64,000 nt of DNA from Lasiosphaeria ovina (taxonomy: Eukaryota > Ascomycota > Sordariomycetes > Sordariales > Lasiosphaeriaceae), in the NCBI GenBank assembly GCA_033439765.1, contig JAULSN010000008.1, forward strand, positions 1,426,001 to 1,490,000. The letters are read 5' to 3'. The notes under the pieces were generated by a model that saw only the letters and a list, made by a program, of their open reading frames with translations, was not told the origin of the DNA and ran no database searches. Position numbers and translations under genes: made by a program. Positions 21,815-33,100 of this stretch are shown piece after piece. How positions within the stretch are numbered: position 1 is the first letter of the stretch; the number at the start of each line of letters is the position of its first letter.

Positions 21815-23329
21815 TCAGACAAGAGCTGGCCGTGGGCATGGGCACTGAGCTGAGGAGCTTGCTGACCGGTCAGGGCGGCGCCGTCATACGCAGGCGAACG
21901 GTGGTCGCTTTGCGAGCAAGAGGGTCGAGTTCGAGCTTGAGCGAGGACCGGGCGTGCACTGGCGGGTACTTGGCTTGCCCAAAGCTTTGAGACAGCGAGA
22001 TGCAACGAGGCCGGTATTCCGCAAGGTAATGAATGGTAATCGGGTTTTGGAGACGACGAGAGCTTCGGAGTGGCCTGCGACAGCGGTCGGTGGTAGTTTA
22101 TTTGATTACGGATGTCTCGTAAGTCATGCGGACTTTTTGCACTCGGGACGTTTACGTTTCGTCGGACGAGATGAAGTCGGGTCGGGCAGGATGGAAGGTG
22201 GAAGCGGAACGTCAACAGATAGCAATCGACGGATAAGACCCGACCGGACCTAGGCAACTCGAGCAGCACTGACGCCAGCTGAGGCGGGAACCTAGACGCG
22301 CCAAGCCCGCTATCCACACTGTAAAGTGTAAACTCCCTTGCCTAACTTGCCTCAAACGGGTGTGGGCAGCTGCAGGCCCACGCTGTGCAGGCCGGACTTG
22401 TCTGACCTAAGGCGGCCCCGCCACAGCGTGTGTGTCTGATTGGCCTTCTCTGGCATGCTGGGCTCCAGCGCTGGCCTGCTGCCGTGGCAGGTGCGATTGA
22501 TATTAGGGGCTTCGTCCAGCGGTCTGAGACCTGACCACCTAGAACCTAAGGGATGTTTGCGGTCCAAACACTGCTACTAGGCGAACTTTGTTTCTCAACG
22601 GCCCAACCCAACCGAGCTTTTGCCGGCAGCATCTACCGTCGGTGCCGAAGGTTCCAAGCCATTTTAACCTCATGGATCCTTGCTGAGCCGAACGATGACA
22701 AACTGCTCTTTTGTCTTGGTTGTGTACCTACTGGACTGTACCTGCCTCGCTTTTTCCGTACTTCGCAATCACCCCTCAGCTCATGACAGCTGACTGAGGC
22801 GGGATAGGCCTAGGCACCGACTGCACTTTTTGACGACGGGATGGGAGCTTGTCAAGTCGTCTTTTCTCGCCGGCGAGCATAAAATGACACCTCAAATCTC
22901 ACCTTCCTCCGTCTCGTCTTGCGGTTGGCAAGACGTTCGCTTGGGCGCATGAGCCCACTCTCTCTGCCTCTCGTTCTACTTGCGTGTCTCCGGTTGTCCT
23001 CAATTAAGCCAAGTGGTTTATCTCATTTCATCAGGTCACTTGAGTGCCGTGATGGCTATGGGGTCTACGTCGTTCTTTCACACAGGATTCTTGGCAGGTG
23101 TTGTCGCTTGCATCTTCTGTGCTTCATGTCACAGTGCATTATTCGTTAAACAAAGTAAGGACTAAGTGTGAGTGATGTCAGCTGCAGTCAAATACAACTA
23201 ATGGTTTTAACTATCAGGACTGCAGCAACTGTCAAAGCATTCGTGTACCATCTTTATACCGAGTACGAAACTCACAAACCGCCACGGGCAAGAAAAATGG
23301 AAGAACATGAAGAAAAGGAAGCTTGAGCA
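21815..23329. other. gid7-like upstream region and start of gene-poor block
   Basis: On the minus strand the presumed gid7-like leader holds at least three ATGs opening short frames: 22127-22098 (nine codons, then stop), 21887 (five codons, then stop) and 21839. These are possible uORFs if the transcript starts above 22130. The rest, 22330-23329, shows no credible gene. Confidence 0.4.
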
Positions 23330-23554
23330 TTAGTTTCGTCTCAACAATATCAGGGCGCTGTGGATGGCAAACAGCGCCTCGCCATAGCTGCAGGTGGCCA
23401 AGACCGTTACGGCGACAGCGCCATCCTTGCCATGCTGCTCCAGGCCCTTGAGATGCTCGTCTACGGACTCGTCCAGCCCGCCGTTCTCGACAAAGTCGGC
23501 TCGGAACGTGACGTGCTGCACGGCAAACTCGGCCTCCCCCTGTGACATAAACAC
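23330..23554 (-). CDS. coding-like fragment, unknown protein (C-terminal exon?)
   Basis: A 74-codon frame with protein-like composition: AEFAVQHVTFRADFVENGG, DESVDEHLKGLEQHGKDGAV, LATCSYGEALFAIHSALILL, then stop. The frame extends upstream to about 23566 (GSVAGGVFMSQ). A second coding-like piece lies just upstream in another frame (23646-23570: ESPSPCFFLNRKFDGHYWLS), which suggests either an unusual small intron or a frameshift. I do not recognise the family. It may be the 3' end of a gene also containing 23911-24177. Confidence 0.3.
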   Translation of the reverse strand: MFMSQGEAEFAVQHVTFRADFVENGGLDESVDEHLKGLEQHGKDGAVAVTVLATCSYGEALFAIHSALILLRRN

Positions 23555-23790
23555 ACCACCAGCAACACTTCCCCATGCTCTCTAGATAGCCAGTAGTGTC
23601 CATCAAACTTGCGGTTCAGAAAAAAACAGGGGCTTGGCGACTCCATGTCGATATATGTCTAGAAGCTGGCTCTAGTGGTGACAGAATGCTACACGAGCCG
23701 GACATGGCGTCCTTGGTGTGGCCGACGTAGTAGATGGGGTCAGCTTGTTGTGATTACTGTCACTGGGGTCTTTGTTCTTGTTTTAAGTAC

Positions 23791-23838
23791 GACGGGGAGA
23801 GCGACGGGGAGAGCGACGGGGAGAGCGACGGGGAGAGC
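23791..23838 (+). repeat. 12-bp tandem repeat, four perfect copies
   Basis: Unit GACGGGGAGAGC repeated four times without mismatch, lying between two coding-like fragments. Confidence 0.97.
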
Positions 23839-23910
23839 TGCGGCTGCCGGACTGAGTGTCGCCGCTGTCAGCTTTGATCTCTGTACAGTTGTCAAGAAGC
23901 GTATAGCTAC

Positions 23911-24177
23911 TCACTCGGTGACGAGTATAGTGTCTCTGTCGACGGCTTCAACCACGCTGATCTCGTTCCGTTCGACCGCGGTCCCGTTGTTCTGCACATC
24001 GGTGCCCGCCGTCTCGGTGTGCTTGGCGCCGGCGCCAACGTAGGGCGTCGTGACTGTATGCCGACAGAGCGCTTGAGTCCCTCCTTCACCTCTGTTCTTG
24101 GCTGTGGTAGTGTCTGTCATCGTCTTGGTCCACTGTAGAGTCTTTGGAGTCTTTGGTTGGCCGGGGTCCAGTGTCAC
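23911..24177 (-). CDS. coding-like fragment with a strong splice donor
   Basis: An 88-codon frame with ordinary amino-acid composition (TQALCRHTVTTPYVGAGAKH, VERNEISVVEAVDRDTILV). It ends at a consensus donor GTGAGT on the minus strand (about 23914), immediately before an in-frame stop, as expected for an exon. A plausible acceptor/partner is the 23330-23554 fragment, but the join was not resolved. No family recognised. Confidence 0.25.
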   Translation of the reverse strand: MTLDPGQPKTPKTLQWTKTMTDTTTAKNRGEGGTQALCRHTVTTPYVGAGAKHTETAGTDVQNNGTAVERNEISVVEAVDRDTILVTE

Positions 24178-24362
24178 TTTGCGTGCTTCTTCCCAGCTGT
24201 TGAGTGGGATGCTTCAGTCGCGGCGGACCCTCCTAGGACAGACTCGATCGGCGGCCCGGAACGGGTATCGGAGGAACCTGCTTCTGTCTCACCCCCTGAA
24301 TCAGACTCGCCAGCTCGATGGTTTGACGACGCCAAGACTGCCTCTTTGTGCTAGACCCAACC

Positions 24363-24502
24363 AGCTTACGAAGGCCAACCTACCCGAGCTTGCCTGGGTT
24401 AGGGGCGCCGCAACTCGTGATGCTGCCGCACTCGGCCCACTCCTAGATCAGTATGACAGGTCATTGGGGAGGGACGACGCCGAGATTGGCGGCCTCTGGT
24501 GA
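24363..24502 (+). pseudogene. coding-like fragment, plus strand, frame-shifted
   Basis: The frame TKANLPELAWVRGAATRDAA, then GPLLDQYDRSLGRDDAEIGG, ends in a stop at 24502. Directly upstream, in a different frame, 24220-24354 reads SEEPASVSPPESDSPARWFD. The gap is too short for a normal intron, so one indel would join them. Unknown family; may be a relic. Confidence 0.25.
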
Positions 24503-24870
24503 GGGTGTTTGATTATTTGACAAAACGGGGAGGGCAGTGACTCCCTGGGTAGCTAATTATAAAGACAGTGGGACGAGACCTGTTTAGCAGCCGGTAGGTT
24601 CAAAAATATTCCAAATCCCGAGTCTTAAGACCTTCACTACAAAGCAACACCCTCGAGATTAGGTTGGCTTTAAAAGTTAGGGGCGCCAGGATCATTGCCT
24701 CGTCAGTTATTCATACACCCAGACGCTCACCATGATGGCAACGTAGCGTATGGGTGCAGTTATTGTGGTGGTAGACATAGTACCTAGAGCATGGTAAAGC
24801 CAATGGTTACATTGCACTGGGTGGCTGTCGTCTATTGTAGACGTAGTCAAGGTAGTTAGAGCCTGTCTAG

Positions 24871-25047
24871 TCTAAACGTAGCCCAATCAAAGGCATTGCT
24901 GTTGCCCCCTTACTGAACCTGTCCTACAGCTCGTCCATCAATAAGGCAAACAGTGATATCTACGGCAACAGCATCGCCGTTGACGAGAACATGTTCGAGC
25001 TTTCTTCCACGGCCGCCAGATTCAAAGAAATTTACAAAGACAGCTAA
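24871..25047 (+). pseudogene. coding-like fragment, plus strand
   Basis: 58 open codons between a TAG and a TAA. The translation looks like a folded protein rather than noise: IKGIAVAPLLNLSYSSSINK, SDIYGNSIAVDENMFELSST, then ARFKEIYKDS. It has no start Met and a possible acceptor (CTAG) at its 5' edge. Family not recognised. Confidence 0.3.
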
Positions 25048-25642
25048 TTACATGTCTGGTGATTACGTATACCGCAGTCGTGTTCTAGAACTTCTTACAC
25101 CCTTGTGAGCTGTCCGGCGAGGGCCTAAACACCATGTTCGATTGTATGTATTTCTGAGTTTCAGACTGGTACTTACCGTGGCATCAAGATTGCAACTGCT
25201 TGGAAGACATTGAGCTGTTCCGCGATCAACCAGCTGGCGAGCACTTGCAACCAGACTAGGTTTCGACAATACCAGCAGATGGGCCTCAACACATCATTGT
25301 TGAATCTTTTTGCACGGATTAGCAGATAAAGGAGACAGGTAGTAAACAACCCAACCAAGAGCCTCAGTAGTCCCTCCGTTCTACCTTCTTACTCTTCTTG
25401 CCTCTTGGGCATCGTATTACTTTAGTACTTAACGAGAATATCCTCGTATTCGCAGACTTGTTTTTTTACCAAAATGTTCCAGAAGGAGCGTGATAATGTG
25501 ATAACACCCTCCTACAGTGTCTTGCGTTGCTCGAAAACGTAGAGGAAGACTCGGCATTCGCCGTCTTCATCAATAAGAGACCCCACCTTCGACTTTTACT
25601 ACTAGAGGGAGGTGGTCATGCGTCACGACAGCCCACAGCTAA

Positions 25643-26008
25643 GAAATACAGAGTGTCGTTGTCGTTGTCTCATTATTCCTATTATCTGCTGGCGGCGACT
25701 TCGCGAGGCAGCTCAGACGCAATGGCGCCGTTGAGGTTGAAGAACTACCCCAGCCTGCGCGGTATCCACGTTCTTTTCGTGGCCCCTTCAAGGTCCAAGT
25801 ATTAGCCAACTTCTTCGTCTCAGCGGGCCAGCTTCCCCTCCTGGCGCCAGCCGAGTGGAAGGTGCCGTCCCCTGCAGATGCGGCGTCCGGGGCCGGAGCG
25901 ACCGATGACCCGCTGACTCTAGACATGCTTCTTACTCTTTTGTTGACTAATTATGCCTTTGCAGGGAGTTTGAGGAGAGCTTTGTCTGAGCTTGGCTCAT
26001 GGGCCTAG
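25643..26008 (+). pseudogene. coding-like fragment, plus strand
   Basis: 121 open codons ending in TAG, with an amphipathic/hydrophobic pattern: VQVLANFFVSAGQLPLLAPA, then LDMLLTLLLTNYAFAGSLRR and ALSELGSWA. A second coding-like piece, 25515-25615 in another frame (ALLENVEEDSAFAVFINKRP), precedes it and begins after a CCTACAG acceptor-like site. The connecting gap of about 40 nt is short for an intron. It could be a missed multi-exon gene or a decayed one; family unknown. Confidence 0.3.
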
Positions 26009-29000
26009 TGAATCCCTATTTTAGGTTTGGGATTCCATTGTTCTCATATGTCACTTGGGACATCTGGATTGGATGAAAGGGCAGCTTGCTTCTCCTATTA
26101 AGCCAGTTATACATCTGGTTTCCGGCCACTATGCTACGGATTAAGGCGAATATACACGCTTTCACGGGACATGCGCCCAACGAGACTGGTGACTGTATTC
26201 CAAGCAAATAACTTGCAAAACGGAAAGATAGCCCGAAGGACAAGTGCAGACAGAGCCTCCGTTCCTTAGAAAAGGGGCTAGCTACCTCGCCCCACTAATT
26301 CTTCACGTAGCGACAAGAACACTTCGAGTATAGCTAGCTATATCTATCAACACACTCAAAACATTTCAGCAAGTGAGCAGCGGCCATGCCAGACGCCCGA
26401 GTCCATTGGTCTCGGCCTCCATCCAACCTTTCACCATCACCCCCCACCTCTTTTCCCACCCACGGGGCTCCACCCATATCCGTTGCCCCTCGCCCCTGGT
26501 TTGCGCGGACACCAAACAAACGGCAGTGATACTTTCCAACCAAAACAAGAGACATCCAAAGCACACACGGCACGCAAGCCTCCCACGTGTAGCGAGCAGA
26601 AGTGATCCGGGATGTGATATAGCCCCAAACCGTTACAGTCGATGCCACAAACTCTCTGTTTGCGTGCCTAGCGTAGTGTCGTTATGGACATACGTGGGGG
26701 GAGAGCGTGATCGGTACCATCAAACCAGACAGACGGGTACCTAAGTAAGGTAGTTTTCTAATCACGTTTCTGGAATATGTCGTCGTCCACGGAACTAAAA
26801 CCATCCCCGTTAGTTGGGTTGCGCCGTGTGTTCGGGCTTTACCTGTGTCATCTCTATTGTGCATGGTGCCCCGTCTTTATCACATTCGGTCCACCTCTGG
26901 CATGTACATGTACATGGGCTCAGCAGCGTTGTGTCAAGTATCAACTCCTAGCTCCCCGGCTTCACACCGTATTTGCCTCTGACAAGAGACGTTCCGAGCA
27001 GTCAACAGCGCCACGGGTCAAGATGCCGGAAGGAACCGAAGACGGATGCCGGCGCGCGCGCACGCACTAACAGTAGAAGATAAGGAGGGGGTTTCTACGT
27101 ACATACATTCTCCTTTTCCCCTACCGTTTACGTTTACGGTCGTAGTTAGAGACCAAAAAGAGAACGACGAGTAGTCTAATCTTTGCCTATTTAGTTTAAA
27201 AAGATGCCCAGCGCTGCGAGTGGTATGTCTTGCACCGCTACCAGAGAAGTATCGAATGCAACTCCAAGGGCTTCTCCCCCCCTCCCCGGCTTCCCCCTTA
27301 TCCCTCTCCGTCACGTTCCGGGTTTGCCGAGCATTCAGGGGAGAGTGCGCAACACTAACCCCCGTTGGGGTGTGTCTCCGAGATGTTGCTACCCTCACTC
27401 AGCACACGCTTCGCCCGGTTTCTTTGAGATATTACGTGTAAAAGGATATAATGTTGGCCATGTTCGGAGCGTATGTCCTAAACCAGCAACGGCGTTTCTG
27501 GACGATCTGACATTATATTTTTGGCCCGACACAGGAAGTCTTCCATAGTGTATGTACCGAAGGCAAAGACGCGGCGGGATGGGTAGGGTGACGGGTTGCT
27601 GCCGATACGACGTCTTATTGCCGAAATATCACGTACCAAGTCTACTCGAGTACTACTCCTTTGTTCTGTGATGCAATGCTGGCGGCCTTTAGGGATCCAA
27701 ATACTGAGCCGCCTATTTGGTACACTAGTACCCGGTACCGAGGCAGGCCATGTGCGCTCCCCTATCGGTTCCACATCGACAATGGCGTCAACTATATGCC
27801 ACCCTGTCGCTGGTATAGCCAGCTGCAACGTTAGGACAAGCCATGACCTCTTGGTCTAGCCAACTAGGCACTTGAGACGCTGGACTTGGTTCGAGTGGGG
27901 GATAACAAAGTTCTGTTCTCCTCAGGCTGGCCCGTGCCAGAACTTTTACCATTCCATGGTACTCCGTAGTGTACATTTAAACCAGTATTCAGCAGTTAGT
28001 ACAATACACTCCACACTGACTGACATCTTGATAGCTTGGGCCGGAAGGGTCGGCGGGAAGGATATCGAACAGGCAACGGAATCCGCGGAAAGGGCCAACT
28101 GGGGGTGGTTGATGGTACTAGTCCGGAGCACAATACAGTAGATTGTTCTCAGACATGGCTGAGCGACAGTCACAAACAGCCCGATCAGGTACCGAATAAA
28201 GGGCCGACGCCGTCTGTCGCCGCGTACGTCACGCGGCGTGGGCGGCTGGGCGTCGGCAATTGCGGATTTGGGGATTTGGTGGTGATCCAGGCATTTCCAT
28301 CGGCGGTGGTCAACGGCGGGCGGTGCTGGGGCGTCAGGGGACAGACCAGGCATGTGATGGGGATAATGGAGTGCTAGTGCCAAGATGCCGGCTGGCAGTG
28401 TGTAATCCGGGAAAGAGGCGCCATGGTTGACGGGGCGGCTGGGCCATCAGGGCCGTTGCGGACAGGCACCAGGTACAGACAGGTACGCCAGCCCGCCATG
28501 TTGGAGATGTGATGATAAGGACAGGCATCGCATAGTATACCCCCCCTCCCTGCCTCCCCACCATGGAGCCGAGACACACGGCCTGCGAGCCTGAACCAAG
28601 GCCATCGGCTTGCCGATTTCAATCACTCGCTCCCCCTCACGTTGAGCCGACAATCTCTCAGTCTCCAAATGGCGGGTGCAAGACCAGGCGAGGGGAGCAA
28701 CAAGCAATGATTGATGCCAGGTGCAACGTGCAAGGTGCAAAGTGGGAAGTGGGAAGTGGAAAGTGGAAAGTGGGAATGTGTTTTGGTCGGGGAATCAGTG
28801 CAGGGCCGACCCAAAATATTCTTGCCTTCCCCGTCTCTTGGGTGGCAGGTTCCAGGTAGGGTTCTTTCCCGCAATGTGTGGAAGCAATAAGGAAGGAGCG
28901 GTCAGCGGTTTCTATTGCGTGAGTACGGAGTAGGTGGCAAAACACTTTTCCAGGTAGGTTGCTAATAAGTTAAAATAATACCACGTCGTACCTGCCTAGA

Positions 29001-30071
29001 AAGGCATATCAGGCGATGCCAGACATGATGGACTCGCTCGAGGTGTGTGCTACTTACTAAATTGAATAACAAGAATTTATTGACATTGGCAGTCACCTCA
29101 TCGCCGCGATGAAAAGGGGCTCGAAAACAACGAACACTGAGGATTACAAGCCAGGTTATGCGTAAATCCGTATTCTTTCGTACGATGCAGAGGAGAAATG
29201 TCCAGTACGGATAAGGAGACGGAGGACACCACCGCAACCTAATTACTCCCGCCCCAGGCTTGCTGACGGATGCTAGGTTTCAATGCTCAATGCGCATCGC
29301 CATCCGGTTCCCACAAACTTTAAAAATGGAGACCGGGCTCGTTGATGGGCATGTCTCGGACAGAAGAGTTGGCCGAGTCGAGTCCACAGCTGCCCGCCTC
29401 AGAATAGAAATACAATACCAAGTTCTGTTCGTACAGGAACAACCAACCTAAGGGGGAAATGGCGGCGGTGGTTTTTCTTTACAATGGACATGGGAACTGT
29501 CTGCAGGGTTCATAACGGCTCAGTCCGGCTGCCCGCCCGCCCCCTGAAACCCCACAAGCCACACCTAAACTGGGTAGGAAGCCAAGAGGGGCGCTGGGGC
29601 AGGGACAGGGCCTGTAAACCTCCTGTTCTCGTCTCTTTAATCTCGCCAGTGCTTGGATGCCGAGCTTGCATGTTCAACCTTTGGCTCAACAAGTTTAAAG
29701 GCTCTCAGGCTTGCCGACATGCGAACTTGTCTCCTGCCGGTCGGTTATACATACTATGTACAGATACAGAGAGACAACCAGAGGTTGCGAATGTTTCTCA
29801 ACCGCAGCTTAGTTCAGGCCCTTTCTCGGACGTGGCTTGAGTGGCTTTCAGCGGGCGTCGCTTGGCGGTTTGCTGGGCAAACGCTTGTCCATTGCGTATG
29901 CGCGTTATTAATATTCGTTTTCAGCAACTCGACCACTTCCTCTCAGTCTCTCTCTGCCCGGCTCGCAACATAGACTTGGCCCGGGAAATGAGGCCATGTT
30001 TCGATAGACTACCCGCCAAAATGGACCGGCCGCATTTATTAACTACGCATCCATACGCTTTTTGTAGTGCA

Positions 30072-30104
<33 letters not shown>

Positions 30105-33100
30105 GCGCCTGGGCGGAGAGATGGGGCGATCGCGACCCCTCTCAGCTCGCAGCCGCCGCCGCCGGCTTTCATCTGTAGGCGCATCTGGATATGGCATATA
30201 GTGGGCCGCCCAGTCACTTCCCCGGAGAACAATAAAGAGAAAAAAGAAGCGAGATGTCCGTTCATACATGATTCAACTGGGCGCTCGAGCTGGGCGACAT
30301 TGCCATAGGTGAGGGCCCAGTATGTAAGGTAAGGACACTCTGACCGCATATTCAGTATTGGTCAAGAAAAGGAGTCTACGGATGCAAGAGCCAACCACCC
30401 CCGTCCAACCACGGGAACACTCCCAGCAAACATGCAACAAGCAAACAAGCAGCAGCACGCAAGGCAAGGCATGACATGGCATCGAGGGTCGGCCCGTGGA
30501 TGCCAACCATGGCATGGTCTGGCCGCTCGCACAGTAGTGTGTGAGGTTAAGGTAGTTGACTGCGTAGGCTCGGATTTACCTAGTCGATACTAAAGGTGCA
30601 TATGTATAATACATACTGCACTGTGCGTTGCACAGATGCACTTCAGAGGCGACAGGCAGAATCCACCGTTCACCGCCCTTGGGGCGAAAAGCTTCAAAAA
30701 TAAATGCAACCACCGTTTGCCAAATTGTATCCTGCAATTCGTAGGTATGTATGCACTGTCGTATTTTTGTACACTTTGTCTGGATCTGGATCGAGTGGCG
30801 CGGCACGCACCTTTACATGTATGTAAACACCCCGCAAAAAATTAAAAAAAATAAAACGATAATATATATTTACGCTGACAGAGCTTATTTCGATGGCCGT
30901 CCTGAGCAAGAACCGAGCTGTTAAAATGGCAGGTGGTACAGTACATTCACATTCAATTTACATACCGGCCTTGAGCTCCTTCGAAAGACTCGGTCGCGTT
31001 GAATTGGACAACTTTTGGCTAACTGCGACTAATAACTCCAAGCACTGTACAGTACTTTGGGAGGCTAATGCCATGCCTAGAGGATCGGAGGATCGGAGGA
31101 TGGAAGAAAACGAACCATGGATGCCAACATGCAGGCACGGAAGGTAAGGCGACTGTGCTTTACATGACATGAGGTACTATCTACTGGGTATCGGGATGTG
31201 GGCGATGGCCCAACAAAAAAAGAGGGTTATTAGATGAAGCCTGGCACACCATCATCACGCAAACTTGGTTTTGTGCTCAGGAAGGCTTGAGATTGCCGCG
31301 GTCACAAGACCATAGCATAATTATTGTGGTGTGTCTGGATAACATAGATATGGTCGCCGGCGTCGGCCCCTCATTGGTCTCTTCAGCATTTTTTTTCGTG
31401 GAACCAGCATCAGCATCGTAGTAACATCACATCACAACACCCTCTCTTTTTTCTCTCTCCCGAATAGAACGTTGTTATTTATCAGCCCGCTGGACGAGCG
31501 GTAGGTAGGTGGGAGGGCGAGGGAGCGTACCAATTGGGCAGACAGATCAGAAGGACCCCCCGATGCCGGAGCCCTGGGAGGCGACGGGTTTCTGTCACAT
31601 TTCTTCCCCTTTCCCCTTCTATTGATTTACGTAGTAGTCTTGTTTGACCAGTCCAAGAAAGACGAAAAGTCGCCGGGTACCTGAGCAAAAGCATAAAAAA
31701 AAGAAGTGCGGTCAGCCGAGCAAACTGTCCCGTCTCGGGCGGCCTGGGTTGGAGGGGTGGTGGGGGGCTTCCGAACCATCACCGGCCGTCCCCCTCTCTC
31801 TCAGGACCCGAAATCTCATGGGGACGGATACCAGGCATATCATTTTATTGCCTATCCGTACCTCTTGTGCAACAAGCTGATATCTAGCCTCTCTCTGTAA
31901 TCTCCATCCGGCCTGCTCGGCCCTTCGACGGCAGCAGCAGCCGGACCCCAACCTCGGCGCCGGCCACCTGAACCTCGAGTAGGGTGCAGCGAGCGGCATT
32001 AATCCGCTAGTTATTGCCATATTATATGTTTTCCGCCTTTCTCAGCCTCCGAAATGTTGAGATCGATCTTGGCTTTTAGCTGCCCGCGGGCGGCCAAGTC
32101 CAATAGATTTACTGCAAAGGACCATTTCTTACGTTTGCGCGCGCACACAGGTTCTGTACATACATACAATATTCCAGTGCCTGCCTACATCAAAGGTCCT
32201 CTGCCTACAGTACATACTCCGTGCCTACATTACATGATGCAGGGTCAGCCACATGGTTTTGGCCCAGGGCCGGCAGCGACATATTTGAGAAAAAAGTCAT
32301 GTGCCACGACGGCGACTTGGGCGAGTGGCAGGTATCACTATGTGCGCCCCGCGGCTGCGTTTGAGGGATACCAAGTGTCTGAGCCTTGCGAAAAAGAGGG
32401 TTGCAAAATCTGACATGTCTCCTTTCGTTCTCACGTCTCATTATCGACACCACGATAACTTGAGAGACAAGAGCGGAGCCAATAGCAAGTAAGCTAAAGG
32501 TCAAAGAGTTCAATGCAACACGACAAGCACACACAAACACACACCCCGCAGACAGACGCAACTTGAACGGACGCAGCTCAAGACGCTCGTAGATATGTGG
32601 AGGTGAGGGAGGGGACAGATTTTGGACGAAGTAAACCTGCGTGTGTTAACGCAGCATTGTCCGCATGTTTCTCTCTCGGCCGATATGACCAAGGAACATT
32701 TTGAACCAAAAGGCAAAAGAAAGAAAAAAGCTGGGGCGCAACGGCAGAGGAAGCCGACGCGGCGCAGCCGTCGTCCGGTCTGTGTCGTCTAATCCATCCA
32801 TCAACCCCACATTGCAGTGATCTTCGCTGTCAATGGGAATGGGGCACCCCCCCGCCGTCTGAACCTGGATGGAGGAGTTTACGGCCATGTTCCGCCGTCG
32901 ACCTCGCTTATCTCCCCTTTCCAGACCCGACGTTGCAGTTGCATGCATCCAGGAGAAAGGTCGGAGCGTAGCCAGCCAGTCTGACCTCTTTGGCAGAGCA
33001 GACCAGGTCAAAGAGGCATTCGTATACTACCATGTATTCCGTACCGCACTTCGTGTATACTTGGCCCCCATCTGATAGGCCATATCGACAAAGACTTGCA

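Noticed and set aside
27880..27900. tRNA B-box-like GGTTCGAGT
   Set aside because: No matching A box at the right distance and no acceptor or anticodon stem can be drawn; no tRNA was accepted anywhere in the window.
29921..30349. Frames on both strands over the TGCG array
   Set aside because: Their central part is pure translation of a tetranucleotide repeat (Ala-Arg-Thr-His) and the flanks lack protein character.
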